Part shown: positions 13,007-25,949 of the stretch, piece by piece
Layout of the letters: the number at the start of each line of letters is the position of its first letter
How positions within the stretch are numbered: position 1 is the first letter of the stretch
Translations under genes and position numbers: made by a program
From: Litomosoides sigmodontis
Lineage: Eukaryota > Nematoda > Chromadorea > Rhabditida > Onchocercidae
Reading direction: 5' to 3'
Assembly (NCBI GenBank): GCA_963070105.1
Contig: OY718803.1
Location: 6,863,823-6,927,822 of the forward strand
Length of the DNA: 64,000 nucleotides
The notes under the pieces: generated by a model
Told to the model about the DNA's origin: nothing
Databases searched by the model: none
Seen by the model: only the letters and a program-made list of their open reading frames with translations

Positions 13007-15884
13007 ATGTCATCCGGTAGTCTAATGATGGACAAGCCTTCACCTGCAGTGTCATTTTTACCTATTAAAACGGAAGTGCATTTTAACCCACGTGATCAAA
13101 CAAATCACTTACAGGTACGTACGTTTGCAATTTGCTACGTAAATTCATTCTTTAAGTTTTCATCAAATTAACAATTCCGAGCGAATGTACGTGCTGGCAT
13201 TGCTTGTGCTTCTTCGTGCTTCTCCTATTATATTTTAAATAAGCTGAAAAGTGCGAGCAGTCCTTGAATAATCAATGTTGCTGTTCGACAATTGAAAAGA
13301 AAATGATTTGAATTTGAATTCGTTCACCATCTCAATGGGATTTCCATTTTAATTGATCATGTGAAACTGTTTTGGAATTTAAAAGTATAAGTGAGAAATT
13401 TTTGAATTTGATTTTTGCAGAATCTATCACCGATGGAATTAGTGAAATTGGGGCAACATTTCCAGTTGGACATGAATCAGCACCAGCAGGCTCAGCAACT
13501 TTATTCAACCGTTCCAACATCCACATCGAATGGTTGGGATCCTACCGAACATTTTGGCTCATTGAAGGTTTGCTCTTATGAGGTATACACTTCTTCCAAC
13601 CAAAAAATCCTCATTTCTCCTACTCCCTCCTCCTCCCTGATTTGAGGCTTTTTTGAACTATGAAAATTATTTAAGCATTGAAATTCATTTTTCAAAATGA
13701 AAAATTCAAATACATTTTATTGCATATTTCTTCAACACACCTAAAATTTTTAAATGGTTATGAATTAATTACTTAATATAATTTGTTAAATTTCACTTCA
13801 ATTATCCAGAATTTGCTGTAACAAATAATTAACTATTATTTGTTGATTAATTCCAATCACACAGGTTGCTAAGAATAGTTCCACACCGTACACCGATGCA
13901 ACAAATTGTAAAAAATCGAGCAATCATATCAAACGTCCGATGAATGCTTTCATGGTCTGGTCGCAGATGGAACGTCGGAAAATTTGTGAAACTTCGCCGG
14001 ACATGCACAATGCGGAAATTAGCAAAAGAGTTTGACATTCAATTCATTTATTTTAATTACGTTAAATATGTTCGCTAAGGCTTCCGTCATTTTCCTGGTT
14101 TAGCTCGGCTTACAATGGCGTCAATTATCGGATAGTGAGAAGGCACCTTATATTGCGGAAGCAGAACGATTACGTGTGATGCATATGAAGGAGTATCCGG
14201 ATTACAAGTACAAGCCGCGGAAGAAGCCAAAAAAGAGTGCAGATGGGCAGGTCGCTGTTTCTGCAAGTAATCCTTGTCCGGTGTCCGGTCAGGCAGTACG
14301 ACATAATGCCATTACTTCAACGATTACTGGTACCGGTCGACCAAAAACGCACAAACGGTTTGATTTTGGGACAGCCTTCTTGAACAATAACCAAACATGG
14401 GAAGTGAATTCGAAGAAAATCAATTCTTTTGTTTGGAATTATTTAAAGATTCAAATGTGGCCGTACCGTATGTTCCCGTTATTACAGCGTACTGGGCCTA
14501 TCAGTGAATGGTCAAAATGAAACTCATCATCATTTACCATTTTCTGGTAAATCGATGAAGATCGATCATGACGGTATTCGTTATTTGAATTCTGCCACGA
14601 ATGATTTGAAGACATCACCGCTTGCAAATATCACTGTAAAACAGGTACAGCTCTCCTTCTCGAAACGTTCAAAATGTTTCATTTAAAAAATAAGGGGCAT
14701 AGTAGTATTTTAATTTGCGTGAAAAATTGATGTGTGCCTTCTTTGATTTGTGTGGATTTAAAGTACTGATATTTTCCGTACTATCAAAACACGGAGCATT
14801 CTAACTGGCAAACTGAATTTACCTATAGGAAGGATTATTTCAACAGCCATTCCCATCACCGAATAATTTCATCAATGCACCAATGACACCGGAAAGCGGC
14901 TTTTACGATGAATTTTACGCATCCGCGCAACACTCCGCCGCTTCAATGTACTCCTGTTCAACAGCCAATGTGCCATCACAACAACTGTTAATTCCGTGCA
15001 CAAAAATGGTTCGTGAACTTTTCCCGTAATTATACGTACGTGTCGGTGCATTGCGAGACAGCGTTGGAAAGAGAATCTGAAGTGTTAGTTTCCAAAATTT
15101 ACGGGATGGTTGCAGAGTCATGTGGGTGACGTAAATACTTCCTACAGCACAACTAACGGCAGCACATCATCGATGATGCATCATCAGCAGCCCATCTCTG
15201 CTTACTACCAGCAACCACCAACTGGACAATCACCAATTGCCATTCCAAACAACAGTGCAGTAATCGCCGACCAGGTGTGCATTCCCTCAAACCACTTCTC
15301 TAACTTTTGTCACGTGAGAATTGTCCAGCAAATTATGACTCTTCCCCACTTCCTCTTCCGAGCAAAATTTAATGATGTAAATTACTGATTGATTTTTGTG
15401 ATATACTAAGCAATTAATGTTAATTAAAATTTAGGATGAATTGCGCTCGATGTCAAGCGGGTCAAGCAGTGGATACGGAAGTACAGGAACAGTCGTTGAT
15501 ACGGAAACAGCTGCAAGCTCGGTCCCCATGATCACACATGTAATTAATGTACGTTCTCCAGTTTGCTCCATGTCGTACTATTCGTCAAGACCCAACACCA
15601 GCTCCGATCCATTTATTTCAAATAGTTCAACTCGACAACCATCTGCACCACCACCGCCACCGCCACCAGTACCAGCGCAGCCGCAGTCAGATGATCCAAA
15701 TCAGTCTCAGTCTGACGCAGAGCTCCTGCCATCGATCAGTAACTTTCAGTTTCCAGCCGCGATGAACGGCATGTGGGGAGGGGCGCCGATCAATACGGAT
15801 TTATGGACTGCGACATCAGCGCACACAAATAACCCGCTTATGCGGACATCAACAAATTATGATACTTATTGCAATCGCATGTAA
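13007..15884 (+). CDS. sem-2: SoxC-class HMG-box transcription factor (SEM-2 / Sox4/11 orthologue)
   Basis: Nuclear DNA-binding regulator. Exons seen: 13007-13114, 13421-13567, 13865-14029, 14104 to about 14266 (or later), about 14505-14644, 14829-15008, 15116-15274 and about 15435-15884. The HMG box spans roughly residues 106-184, across exons 3 and 4: it opens [14 protein letters not shown], carries [14 protein letters not shown], and ends with the basic [15 protein letters not shown] tail, which is diagnostic of group C Sox proteins. The rest is low complexity: Gln-rich residues before the box, Ser-rich and Pro-rich stretches at the C-terminus. In C. elegans SEM-2 sets sex-myoblast fate. 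The reading frame changes between 14267 and 14560, so one intron there is unresolved: the best donor is AAGTAATC at 14267 with acceptor TATCAG at 14504 (503-aa model). ATG 13007 is the first good start in frame; upstream untranslated exons are likely. Confidence 0.9.
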
Positions 15885-15932
15885 AAGAAGTAAATTTATT
15901 GAAAATTTTTTCTTGGAACCTCAATTATAAAA
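15871..15932 (+). repeat. 62-bp direct repeat, copy 1 (spans SoxC stop codon)
   Basis: Starts at GCAATCGCATGTAA, covering the last SoxC codons and the stop, and continues into the 3' untranslated region. It is identical over 62 bp to 16029-16090. Confidence 0.9.
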
Positions 15933-16028
15933 TTTTGGAAGGAATGTCACTGTCTGAAATAATTAGGAGAAGTAAATGCAAGAAGACATCGAAGTAAGGT
16001 TTTTGTTGTGACAGTTTGAGTACTCGCT

Positions 16029-16090
16029 GCAATCGCATGTAAAAGAAGTAAATTTATTGAAAATTTTTTCTTGGAACCTCAATTATAAAA
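16029..16090 (+). repeat. 62-bp direct repeat, copy 2
   Basis: Exact copy of 15871-15932, offset by 158 bp, in the presumed 3' untranslated region. Weaker similarity continues a few bases upstream. Confidence 0.9.
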
Positions 16091-17167
16091 GCATTTGTTA
16101 TCAGAAAATGTGTGGAATTTGTCTGCTCAATTCAAGTTGCGCCTTTGTTAGGGCCATGTCAGACGAGGTTGGTGAAGCCGACGAATGGGCGACTTTTAGA
16201 TTTTACGTTGAATTTTTAACATTTGCCATTCTGCTTTCTCCTTCTTCTTCATCCCTCTGTCTTCATCAACGTCGCATAAATTCGCGCAGACCTCATATAA
16301 TACACAATTTCTTTTCCTTCTTTTTTGCTTAAAATATTCCGCAACAATTTCATTTTCATTTTTTTCTTCACATCGTTTGATGCTTTCAATGTACAGTCCT
16401 CGAAATGTAATCCTTCAAATGTTTTCAAAACAAATCGTTTTGTTCATAATCTCTGTATGAGTCATCCACTCAATTTCATCACATATTTTTTTGGATAAAT
16501 TTGCGGAAATGTTTCACTCCAAACTTACACAATTTTTTCAAACATTTTTTTTTGTAGTTAATTTTCACTTAGATTGTTTGACAAATAAAGGCGAAAAGTT
16601 CTCTGACCACACATACTTATTATGTCTCTTCCCTTCATTTTATTCTTAGGAAGGAGTTGATCACGTGGCTTTACCGGTTTTTTTTCGATTTTTCACAGTT
16701 ATTTTGTTTAAAACATTTCGAAATTTCTGTATGTTGCACGGTTTCGCAGTTTTCTGTGAAAAACGTTATTCACTCCTTGGTTACACTGTAGTGTACTACA
16801 GTTCTTACAGTCCAGTATGTTCGCTTGTTTTTTCTCCTTATCAGATAAAAGTATTAACCTCACGTCTTCATGTATGATTCGATATTTGGAGCGGTTTGTT
16901 TTATCAGTTAAATGTAATTAAACCGTTGTCACTGCTCTGCAACGCATCGCTTAACTGCCACTGCTAATCGGTACGCGCCGCTGCAAGCAGCGAAAGTGAA
17001 ATGTTAGCATTGGGTGAGCGTAACTGTAAGGACAAGTAGTACTGGCTGTCGCAACGGAATGGAATGGACGATTGTTTATGCATGAAGTGATTGCATTTCA
17101 TCCATTGTCTCTCTTATGCAATAAGCTGTTGTTATGATGTTATTGAGTAATCGATGCACTTTGTTTC

Positions 17168-17226
17168 ACTCTCCCTCTCCCTCTTCCTCTTTCTCTCTCT
17201 CTCTCCCTCCCTCTCTCTCTCTCTCT
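17168..17226 (+). repeat. CT microsatellite
   Basis: Imperfect CT/CCT repeat ending in an almost pure CT run. Confidence 0.8.
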
Positions 17227-20200
17227 AAAAATTCAACATTTCGTTTGCATGATTTTAATTAAAAAATGAATTTAATCGCTTATTATCCAGAGTTTTGTAA
17301 AAGATAAGTTAGGTTATGTGGCACACGTACAGTTTCAAACCTCTTTGTCCACTTTTTTTTGTTTTATTTGATTAATTAATTACCGTTGGAAAATTGATGC
17401 GGGAAAATCGGGAAGAATTGACCTGTTTCATTTGTCTTGTTGCATGAAGATGTATGATTTGCAGTTTACATAGCCTTTTACTATCACCACGTATATTTTC
17501 CGTTTCCAATCATCCGTTTGTTAGTATTTTTCTCGGTTTTCTGATAGCATTTGGAATAAAATTTTACCGGAAATAGTTGAGGTGAAAGACGTCAAAGAGT
17601 TTAAGGTCGGTGTTGTGGTGGTGCGCACAAATTATCGGAAGTAAATCCTATTTTTTTCACTTCGCTAGTTTATGCTGAACTTCCTTCCCGCAATTAATCA
17701 TTTCATCTCGGCGATGAGTCATCGAAATTTAAGGGCAAGAAAGATATGTGCAGTTATCGATGGAAGCGGTAAAATTCCGCAATCAACGTGTGGCTGAAAT
17801 AAATACTGATGGTTCTTGGAATAGAGAGGAAGGCAGTAAGTTTTCGAGAAAGAGTTACTTAAGTCTCGTCGTGCAGTTGGGAGAGAAAGGGACGTGCGAT
17901 GTAGCAGCGGGGATCCCGCAGAGTACCATTTCTAAATTGGTTATGGACACAATGGGGTGGTGTGAATGAATTTGTACGGTTTCGACTCGCGAAAACCTTG
18001 GTGTAGGTGGAAGGATATCTGGCAAACGTCCTTCAACGTGCGGCTAACATGTTGCATCTCAGATATCAGTTCACTGTTGATTTGAAGTCAGTTGACCTGC
18101 TGCTAACTCATTAGTAATTCCATGTCCAGTAGTCGGTCGGGTCAGCGCTATGGCCGTGAAGAAGGAGCAGGCCAAGGAGTGGAGCGGAAGTTTGAATTTC
18201 TGATGTAAATTATATTGCTCTAGCGGGGCCCGCTTCTTGCTAGAGTGTGCATTGGTTATTCCTTCCAGATCTGTCAGTCCCATCCCTTATTTGTTATTTC
18301 AGTGTGTACCAGAAATTGGTTTGAAAATGAAAGAAAGTGCAAAAATTCGAAAATAAGTTTGCCAATTTTAGAATCACTGTTTTTGATGTAAATTTGACAG
18401 ATTTAAGAAGGTTGGTGGAAGGTGAATAAAAGCGGACATGCTAATTGGTAGTATGTATCATTAAGCTTTTTAATGGTACAATGTAATTATATCACCGAGT
18501 AATTGGTTAAATTCGTTTATTGCAATTTTTATTAAAAATACAAATTTTCAATTCCTTGCGACAACAGACAATCAGTCAGTTGACCATTTTGAGCGGAAGG
18601 AGAAATGTGGTGCCACATGTGTAGCGCATGGACATTCATTTGTCCATTCATCTCGCCCCATTGCATTGTGTTGATGGCGGAGAAGTTAAAAACAAGTTTT
18701 CTTCGTGCTTGGAGAATTTGGTGAAAGATAACTGAAAACAGGAATGAGCCCTCCCCTGCATATTTTCAATTTTTCCACACCGAAAAAACTTTTGGAACGG
18801 ATTTTTTTCCCTTTTTTTGCTGCTAGAAATCTTGAAAAACATTTGTCACACTCTTCCTTGCCTTCCAGTAATGTCTTCTTCTACCTTACAATTTCATTCT
18901 CTTGCTAATTTAGGATTAGCTTGCTAATTGAGATATTTGCGCTCGTTACGATGGACATTGCATCAGTTACTGTCTCATTCGATGATGCAACTGCCAATGC
19001 TCATTACCATAAATAAAATACATACGGTACTCGAATTATTGAAATATTTCCTTTGAAGCATTGAAGCAGTAAATTTGATTTCGAGTAAGTATGATTTACA
19101 TGATTTATTGAGTGGCAATTAGTGCATAAAAATTAGAGCTGTTGTGTGCAAGTATAAAAGATTGTTGGAAAGCAATCGTCAAAACTGTTGGGAAAACATT
19201 AAATTTCTCTCAAACTCAGGTCCTAACGAGCGAGCAGAAGTTGCGCCTAATCAAAAAATTGACTGATCAATCTGTAAAGGGATGTAATTCCAAGTTCAAT
19301 GACTTGAACAGAGTCATAGTTCACTTTTGGATTCGAAGAGGCATATTAGGTTGAACGACCTGACCGAGGAATGACCCCGCGGAAATGTGGAGGGATATCT
19401 TCACTGATCGTTTGTTGGATGAGCTAGCTGGTCTGATATTTGTGTTATCACACTGCAAATTACTATTTTGTTGTAAACTACCATCGAGCAGGAGTGGAAC
19501 TGTTGTAAGCCAAATGATACGATACCACTCCCCTCGCTACAATATTCCATCGTAGGGAAGGATTTCACCAATGTCTGTACAACTAACCGATGTATGCAAG
19601 AAATCTAAAAGAATATGAAATTTCACCAAAATGTCTTTCTTTTTGAGGAGAGCTCTTCTGCTACTCTCAGCAAAAGTACTAAGCAACAGACAACACGAAG
19701 TAATTCATACGACGACTGTCTGTGTAAACAACTGGAAATGACGGAATATCAGCTAATATTATTTTAGGCACTAAAGTTTTAAACGGACTACGTATGCCAT
19801 TTCCACTGCTATTCAACTTTGAAAAAGAAGCATTTATTTTATCATGTTGTGAGCAATTTTACTTTCTTTTGCGGTACACAAATGCTTTACTCATCTATTA
19901 GTTAATTAAGTGTTCGTTTGAATTTATATATTTCTAACATCAATTCAGCAAAGTCGTTGGGAGGATAACTTCGAAGGGATGAAAGGAGTGGAAGGAAAAT
20001 TTGAAAAGTTAGAAAAGAGTGGAAAATACTATTAGCTGCTTGATTGATATGTGAAAATTCCAAGTGAGTTGGGAGGAACCGAATTTTTGATGTACTTTTT
20101 GTGAGAAAAAAATGTTTTCTCTTTTTTTTTTAAACAAGTATGCTAGGAAATCATAAAGGGACAAACTTAAATGTCTAATCAGTCACTACCGTTGTTTTCT

Positions 20201-21443
20201 CTTTTTTTTTAAAAGAAATTTAAAACGTGATGCCTTATTGCTGCTATGGCGGTTATGGGATTTAGGGTTGTTTGCTCGCGATGAAGCAGAATCAATCGCG
20301 CAGTGCTGAGAGATGGGAGAATTCGATCAGTGATCAATCTTCTGCCACCCACTTAGATTTGTGAATGGATGAATGGAAGGGATGGATGGATGTTTGAGTG
20401 GAGGAATTATTTCCTGAGAAGGATCGAGGAGTGAATTTACAATTAGCTAGATGAACTTTGACCTGATGGGAGTGTTTACGGATAATCAATCATCCGGCAC
20501 TGCACTGATTTGACATAATCATTTCCTGGTTTGCGCAATAGCGAAACGTGAAAGCAAGCAGGGAAGTGTCTCTTTTTGGGATAGGTAAACAGATTAGCTT
20601 TGGCTTCAATTGCTTCTTCACGCCTTCTTGCAGTTGTTCAATGAGAGGGAATGCGCTCAACAGATTGATTGGAGTGAACTTTGACCTGATTATTTGCAAT
20701 AAAATTTGTTTAGTTGCTGCTTCTTGAGGACATATTTTCGAACTGTAAATTGGCCATTCTTAATTACACTAATTATCACCACAAGGGCGGAAGACCTGTG
20801 CTGTCGCGGGAGAATGTTTCCTTCATCAGATGAATAATTATCAGTTATCAGTGCAGAAATTCGTTTTATCTCATTTTCCAATCTAAATTACACCGACCAT
20901 GTAGCATATAATTAGTCAATTTACAAATGAAGCATAAATGCAAGGATACGAATTTGAACGTTTGTCAAATTTATTTATGATGAAACTGAACAGCATGTGT
21001 TGCGTTGATTGATTGACATGTTGATCCAATTGGAAGCGATACTGTCTGGTGTGGTACACGTATCCTGAATCTTACCAACTAGCCATAGAGCATTTAAGAT
21101 GTCAGGAAGAATATTCCAGGTTCTTGATTGCATCATTAACAGCGCAATAATATGCCAGTCATTGGACGTGTAAAATCTTGCTTTTACTGACATTTTCATC
21201 ACAGCAATTAATTTCTCTCCAAAGATTTTAAAATTATATCAATGATTTCCACGCATACATTTCCTTCTGCAACATCAATCATTGCAGTAATTATTAGAAA
21301 AAAAGGGTGCATTTTGGTAAATTTTATTTCATTTTTTTCGATAGGCAAATTTGATAGGTTTATTAAGTGCCGGAAAAAAAGCTTTGGTTTGATTTCGTGA
21401 AAATGTAAAGCAGTACTGAATGTAACAGATATGCTAAAGTAAA

Positions 21444-21485
21444 CCGTCTTACTTTAGTACATATAAATGTGCTGAAGTAAGACGG
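21444..21485. repeat. 18-bp stem hairpin with two wobble pairs
   Basis: Arm 21444-21461 (CCGTCTTACTTTAGTACA) pairs with arm 21468-21485 (TGTGCTGAAGTAAGACGG) around a 6-nt loop. The two imperfect positions are a T opposite a G on each arm, so the plus-strand RNA can form an uninterrupted stem with two G-U pairs. Confidence 0.8.
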
Positions 21486-21816
21486 CAGCCTGTCAACGTT
21501 CCCTTCTCTCTCCCAACCTACCAGTTTCATTTCGTAAGCAATCATAAAAGTCAAATTTTCAAACATCAAGCAAAAGTAATTCGCAACAGTTAGCCTACTT
21601 GGTACCATACAAGTACCACGCCAGGCTAATAGGAAAAGGAAAACAAAAACGGAAAATGCGATTCCTTTCCTCCTTTCCTTTCTCTTTTGAAAGAAAAATG
21701 TACAGGAAGCATTACTGGATTGGTTTTTTTGCAAGTAACATGTCAATCGAATTCGTTTTTTTTCCTCTTTTACTATATGTGTTGTTGAAAATTGTTACGG
21801 TGAAAAAGAGTTGGTT

Positions 21817-21846
21817 GGAGAGAGAGAGAGAGAGAGAGAAAGAGAG
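21817..21846 (+). repeat. GA microsatellite
   Basis: Near-pure GA repeat of about 30 bp. Confidence 0.8.
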
Positions 21847-23238
21847 TGAAAAAAAGCGCCGCTCTATGATTAACAACGATTTGCGGTACATTCTCACACC
21901 CCCACGCCTTTCCATCACCTCCCTGACAGAAGTGGGTAAGGTATCTTTTTTCCCGTCCACACAGCAGAAAAAAACGGATCAATTTCAAAACCTCAAGATC
22001 ACAAAAAAACGAAAAAATGTCGTGTCATTAATTAAACATGCGAAATATTGGAATATGAAAATTCGCTGATGAGAGGGAGCGTATCATAAAATAGAGAGTT
22101 AATTTTGAAAGGCTTAAGAAATCAAAGTGACTAGCTTCCTTTTTCCTTTCTTTGAAATGCACAAGGAAACTGTGATCAAATGATTACATTAGCAAATTAA
22201 TTGATTGATCAGTTCCAACTGAAATGAATTCTATTCGACCTTTTTGTATTTCAACTAACTTTTCCTCAATACAATACCATTGGTTAATAATTAAATGAAA
22301 TTCTTACATTTCTACAATTTCTCACATTCTCTTAAATAAATGTTTATTTGTCATCTCAATACCTAACAACTTTTCCATATACACATATATGTCACATTTC
22401 TCTTAGAAATCCACCCACGTGCTTTTTCAGGAAGCGCAACCGTAACATAAAATAGTAAAGGGTTGAGGGATAGCTTTGAAGGTCACATTTCACGTGCACC
22501 ATAACTGAGCATCTAATAGCATTAGGGATTTGTTACCGATCAACTGGAACGATCGTTTACATTTTCTGCACGAACTTATCTCACCCAAATTATCTATGAA
22601 TTACTTAATAAATCATATTTTTTCATCAATACCCAGAGATTTTCGTGAATTTTCTGCCAACGTTCATGAAAAGAACGCTTCTGAACGGATTTTCCAGAAC
22701 GCTAAATTTTAATTTCAAAGTAAACATATAAAACAGTGAGACAATTGTTTTCATAATGTGACCACAATGACCACAACAATAACATGAAGAAGGAAGTAGA
22801 ACTTCGCTACGGGATGTGCTTTTTTGAATTATTTCCTCGGTTGATTTGTGTGTGAGCTATGGGAAAAGGCCTTTGGGTTTGGGTTTGGGTCTTTCAGGGA
22901 TTCATTCTCCACGTTCCTTTCTTTCTTTCTTCTTTTTCCCTTCTGTCGTCTCTGTCACTCTCCCGCTCTCTCTCCGTACATCTTTTGAGCTATCTGCTGC
23001 TCATCGTACTTTTACACATTTAACCGAAACTAAAGAATACGTTTCTTTCATAATCAGCCACTCTAAGATGATTGAAGTTAGCTGACGGAATTAAAAGTGT
23101 GAGATGTTTAAAAGCGTGGAAAGTGATTTTAAATACTTCATTTCATTAATTATTCATTTCCGTATGTCGGTGTTGTAGTTTCGCCTGGCGGACAATTGAA
23201 GCACGAGCAATTGGAACTCACTTACATACAAATTGGCA

Positions 23239-25949
23239 ATGACCAGGTGGCCGTTGAGTAGAAGATTATTTTCTCATATTGAATGTGTAAAAGCTAATGG
23301 TTCAAGTTCAAATGTCTTCGGATCTCTTTCGGCAGAAAGTGTAAGCCTCAAAACTGTGGACGAAACAACGAAGACAGCAGTCTTGATGTTACATCATGGG
23401 CAGCCGAGGACACCGTATTATGCAACCAAGCATTTGTCTAAAGGCGCTCATTATTACTACAAATTACCTCTCTGGCTTACTTCGTATGTGTGTTTATTTT
23501 TTTAAATTTTATTTTCATGAAGTACTGAATCTTTACTAGAACCGATTGATGCATGAAATGCGCGGTACGTAGTGCCACATTTCATCGTTCTAGCTTAGAT
23601 CGCTGTTAGTCGTAGTAAGACTTCATATGCTTTTTAATGCGTTAGCTGTTTTTTGCACCTTACTCAGCTTAACAGAAAAAGAAAGAAGAAATTGATTTGA
23701 AAGATTATTTCTTTCACACTCCAAATTTGGGGGCGGTGTTTTAAAAATCATTTATTTCAAAGACGTGTGATACGATTATATTGGCCACTGGCGAAGAAAG
23801 TTAACTTTTGTGTTGACGATTACAAATATAGCGAGAACCTCGCACATCTTATTGGTACATATTCGAAAATACTGCAAGAATATTTGAATCAATTGGTTCC
23901 GGAACATGGGTCATTTTATTGTACCCATGCATTTCTTTACGATGAACCAAGCATCCCAAAAGCTATCAGTGAATTGATAAGGTAATTTCAACTTACAATA
24001 ACTAGGGTGGTTTTTTTTCTGGCAAAAATGTATCTACCAACAGTAAGGCTTAGTTTTGTTCTTGGTTTTTCAACTTCTCAGTTAGATAGAACTTTTCTTT
24101 AAGCTATTTCGGGTAAATTTGGAAATTTTAATACATTTGAAGTATCATGTAATTGATAATGTTGTTTTCAGGCAAGGTATGCAACGGTTAATTTTGTTAC
24201 CACTATATCCACATTATTCTTGTTTCCAAACTGGAACAATGTTAAATATTGCCGTCAAAGCTCTTGATGAACAAACAAAACCACTCTCAGAAGATGGTAT
24301 ACACTTAATGGATTATAGAGTGAGAGCTATGTCCCATGTATCGTTTCGCTGTAGTGCGATTGACCGGTGGAGTAATCATCCAGCTGTTGCTAATGTGAGT
24401 TCGTTAGAGATCTTAATATATGGAAAGGTGTTATTTCACTTAATCTTTTATTTTCTTGACGCTCTTATGTATTAACTCCTACATTTATTTGAGAAAAGGA
24501 AGAACAGGAGTATTGAATTTTGAGAAGTGTTGACTTCAACTAGATTTTCTCGAAAACCTCGAACGGTGTTTAACAAGTAAATGTGAGACTTCCAGGAGAC
24601 ATAACAAAAAGGCAACTATAATGAAAGTGTGGCTTTTAATACATCCTTTGAAGTTTATTGATCAACATCGTGAAAAGCTTGCTAATTTTTCCTCACAGTT
24701 TAGTTCTGGTATAATTTGCTTTGTGCTGAACTGAAAGATCACGACAGTTTACTTTTTGTCGCGCCACAAACGGTTTATTTTTGAACTTTTCCTTTTATTA
24801 TAAATTTGAAACTTCTTTTTTTATTTAAAAAATCTTGCAGAGAGATAAATTTGTCATAAAAACGATTAAAAAGATTATACTATATTGAATTTATGTCGAA
24901 GCTTTATTTGAAATGAGGCATAATCTAGAATTATTTAATTGATATTTTCGGCGGCCTATTCGAGAACTTAGAATTCATATTTTAACTGATTATTATTCTT
25001 TGTTTGGTTAACTAGCTTTTAAAACTTTTATAATGTTGCGCTCAGGTTTACATACCATATTTCAGCGTGGTTATAACTCCTCTGGATACGTACGAGAAGT
25101 TTGGGCAACTTGTTATCGTTTAATGGAACATATAAATGAAGCTGTACCCTGGAAACTTGCATGGTTTAGCGGTTGGGACCAGTGGCCGGCAACAACATTG
25201 GAAAGTATTAAATTGCAATTATATTTCTTGAAAAGGGAGAAACGATATCGTACTTTAGTTGTTCCTATTGCATCAGTCATGCCTTCTTTCGAAAGCGAAA
25301 CTATACTTCCGTATATGTTACAAAATGAGGTAAGCTGATTTTATTCACTCATAATCCAATTACTATCCATAAATTGCTTACATTAGATGAATGCTTTTTT
25401 TATTTGACTGACAGTTAATAATGTAGATCAACATCACGGATACCAATTTTTGATCTCATTGTCTGATACATTGATGGAATGCCCAATATTTCAAATTTCT
25501 GTGGCGAAGGGAAGAATTTTCGAACAGTAATTTGTTTGGGTTCCTCTTGATTTTTCGGTTCATTACAGCAAAGAATTTTTGGTTGGAGTTTCTTTTTCAC
25601 GAATTTATCAAGATCTTTTTTAGAAAAAATCTAGGTTTCTTTGTTAGATCTCAGTTTTTACACTTTTCATACTTTCTGATATTTGCAGGGTGTCGACTTA
25701 CTCTCTCCGCCTGCATTCTCACCAGTTTTGGCACATGGCTTTGCAGAACTAATTAAGAATCATTTGGTGGGTCGTAGACCATCATCACAGCTGTCATATC
25801 GTTGCAGATTCTGCTTCAGCTCACGTTGTCTACTTCGAGAAGCAATGCTAGCACCAAAAGAAATGCCCTTTAGTGAAATGTTTTTAGAAAATACTTTAGG
25901 AAACGAAAAGGTTATTCAGCAACAAAAAAGGCTACAAATTTCAGCTTAA
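23239..25949 (+). CDS. Ferrochelatase-like protein (FeCL), catalytically degenerate, 2Fe-2S type
   Basis: Homologue of animal ferrochelatase, the inner-mitochondrial-membrane enzyme that inserts iron into protoporphyrin. Exons: 23239-23483, 23763-23981, 24172-24394, an unresolved exon from 24841, about 25016-25329 and 25689-25949. The N-terminus is Arg-rich (TRWPLSRRLF), like a mitochondrial presequence. Family blocks: TAVLMLHHGQP; LYPHYSCFQTG then SAIDRW; LVVPIA; C-terminal CRFCFSSRC. All four [2Fe-2S] ligands of animal ferrochelatase are kept: Cys172 in YSC, and the C-x2-C-x4-C cysteines encoded at 25803, 25812 and 25827. The active site is not: the SAHSLP catalytic-His block reads SGLHTI (His absent or shifted by one), HIETLYE reads ESETILP (first His and last Glu lost, middle Glu kept), and the GGGSP loop is missing. 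Nematode FeCL proteins lacking catalytic residues are known; an enzymatic role here is unlikely. The exon from 24841 meets an in-frame TGA at 24886, so a non-consensus splice or a defect is possible. Confidence 0.85.

Larger units (their letters stand above)
15885..23238. other. Gene-free interval between SoxC and ferrochelatase-like gene
   Basis: The first few hundred bases are the SoxC 3' untranslated region (an AATAAA lies near 16583). Beyond that I find no exon with recognisable homology on either strand. Contents: a CT microsatellite (17168-17226), two similar TGTTTTCTC plus T-run plus AAA stretches near 20111 and 20194, a hairpin (21444-21485) and a GA run (21817-21846). Confidence 0.5.

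Noticed and set aside
23239..25949. Ferrochelatase gained from an alphaproteobacterium, as reported for filarial worms
   Set aside because: The C-terminal C-x2-C-x4-C cluster and the YSC cysteine are of the animal type, and the active site is degenerate, so this is the older FeCL paralogue.
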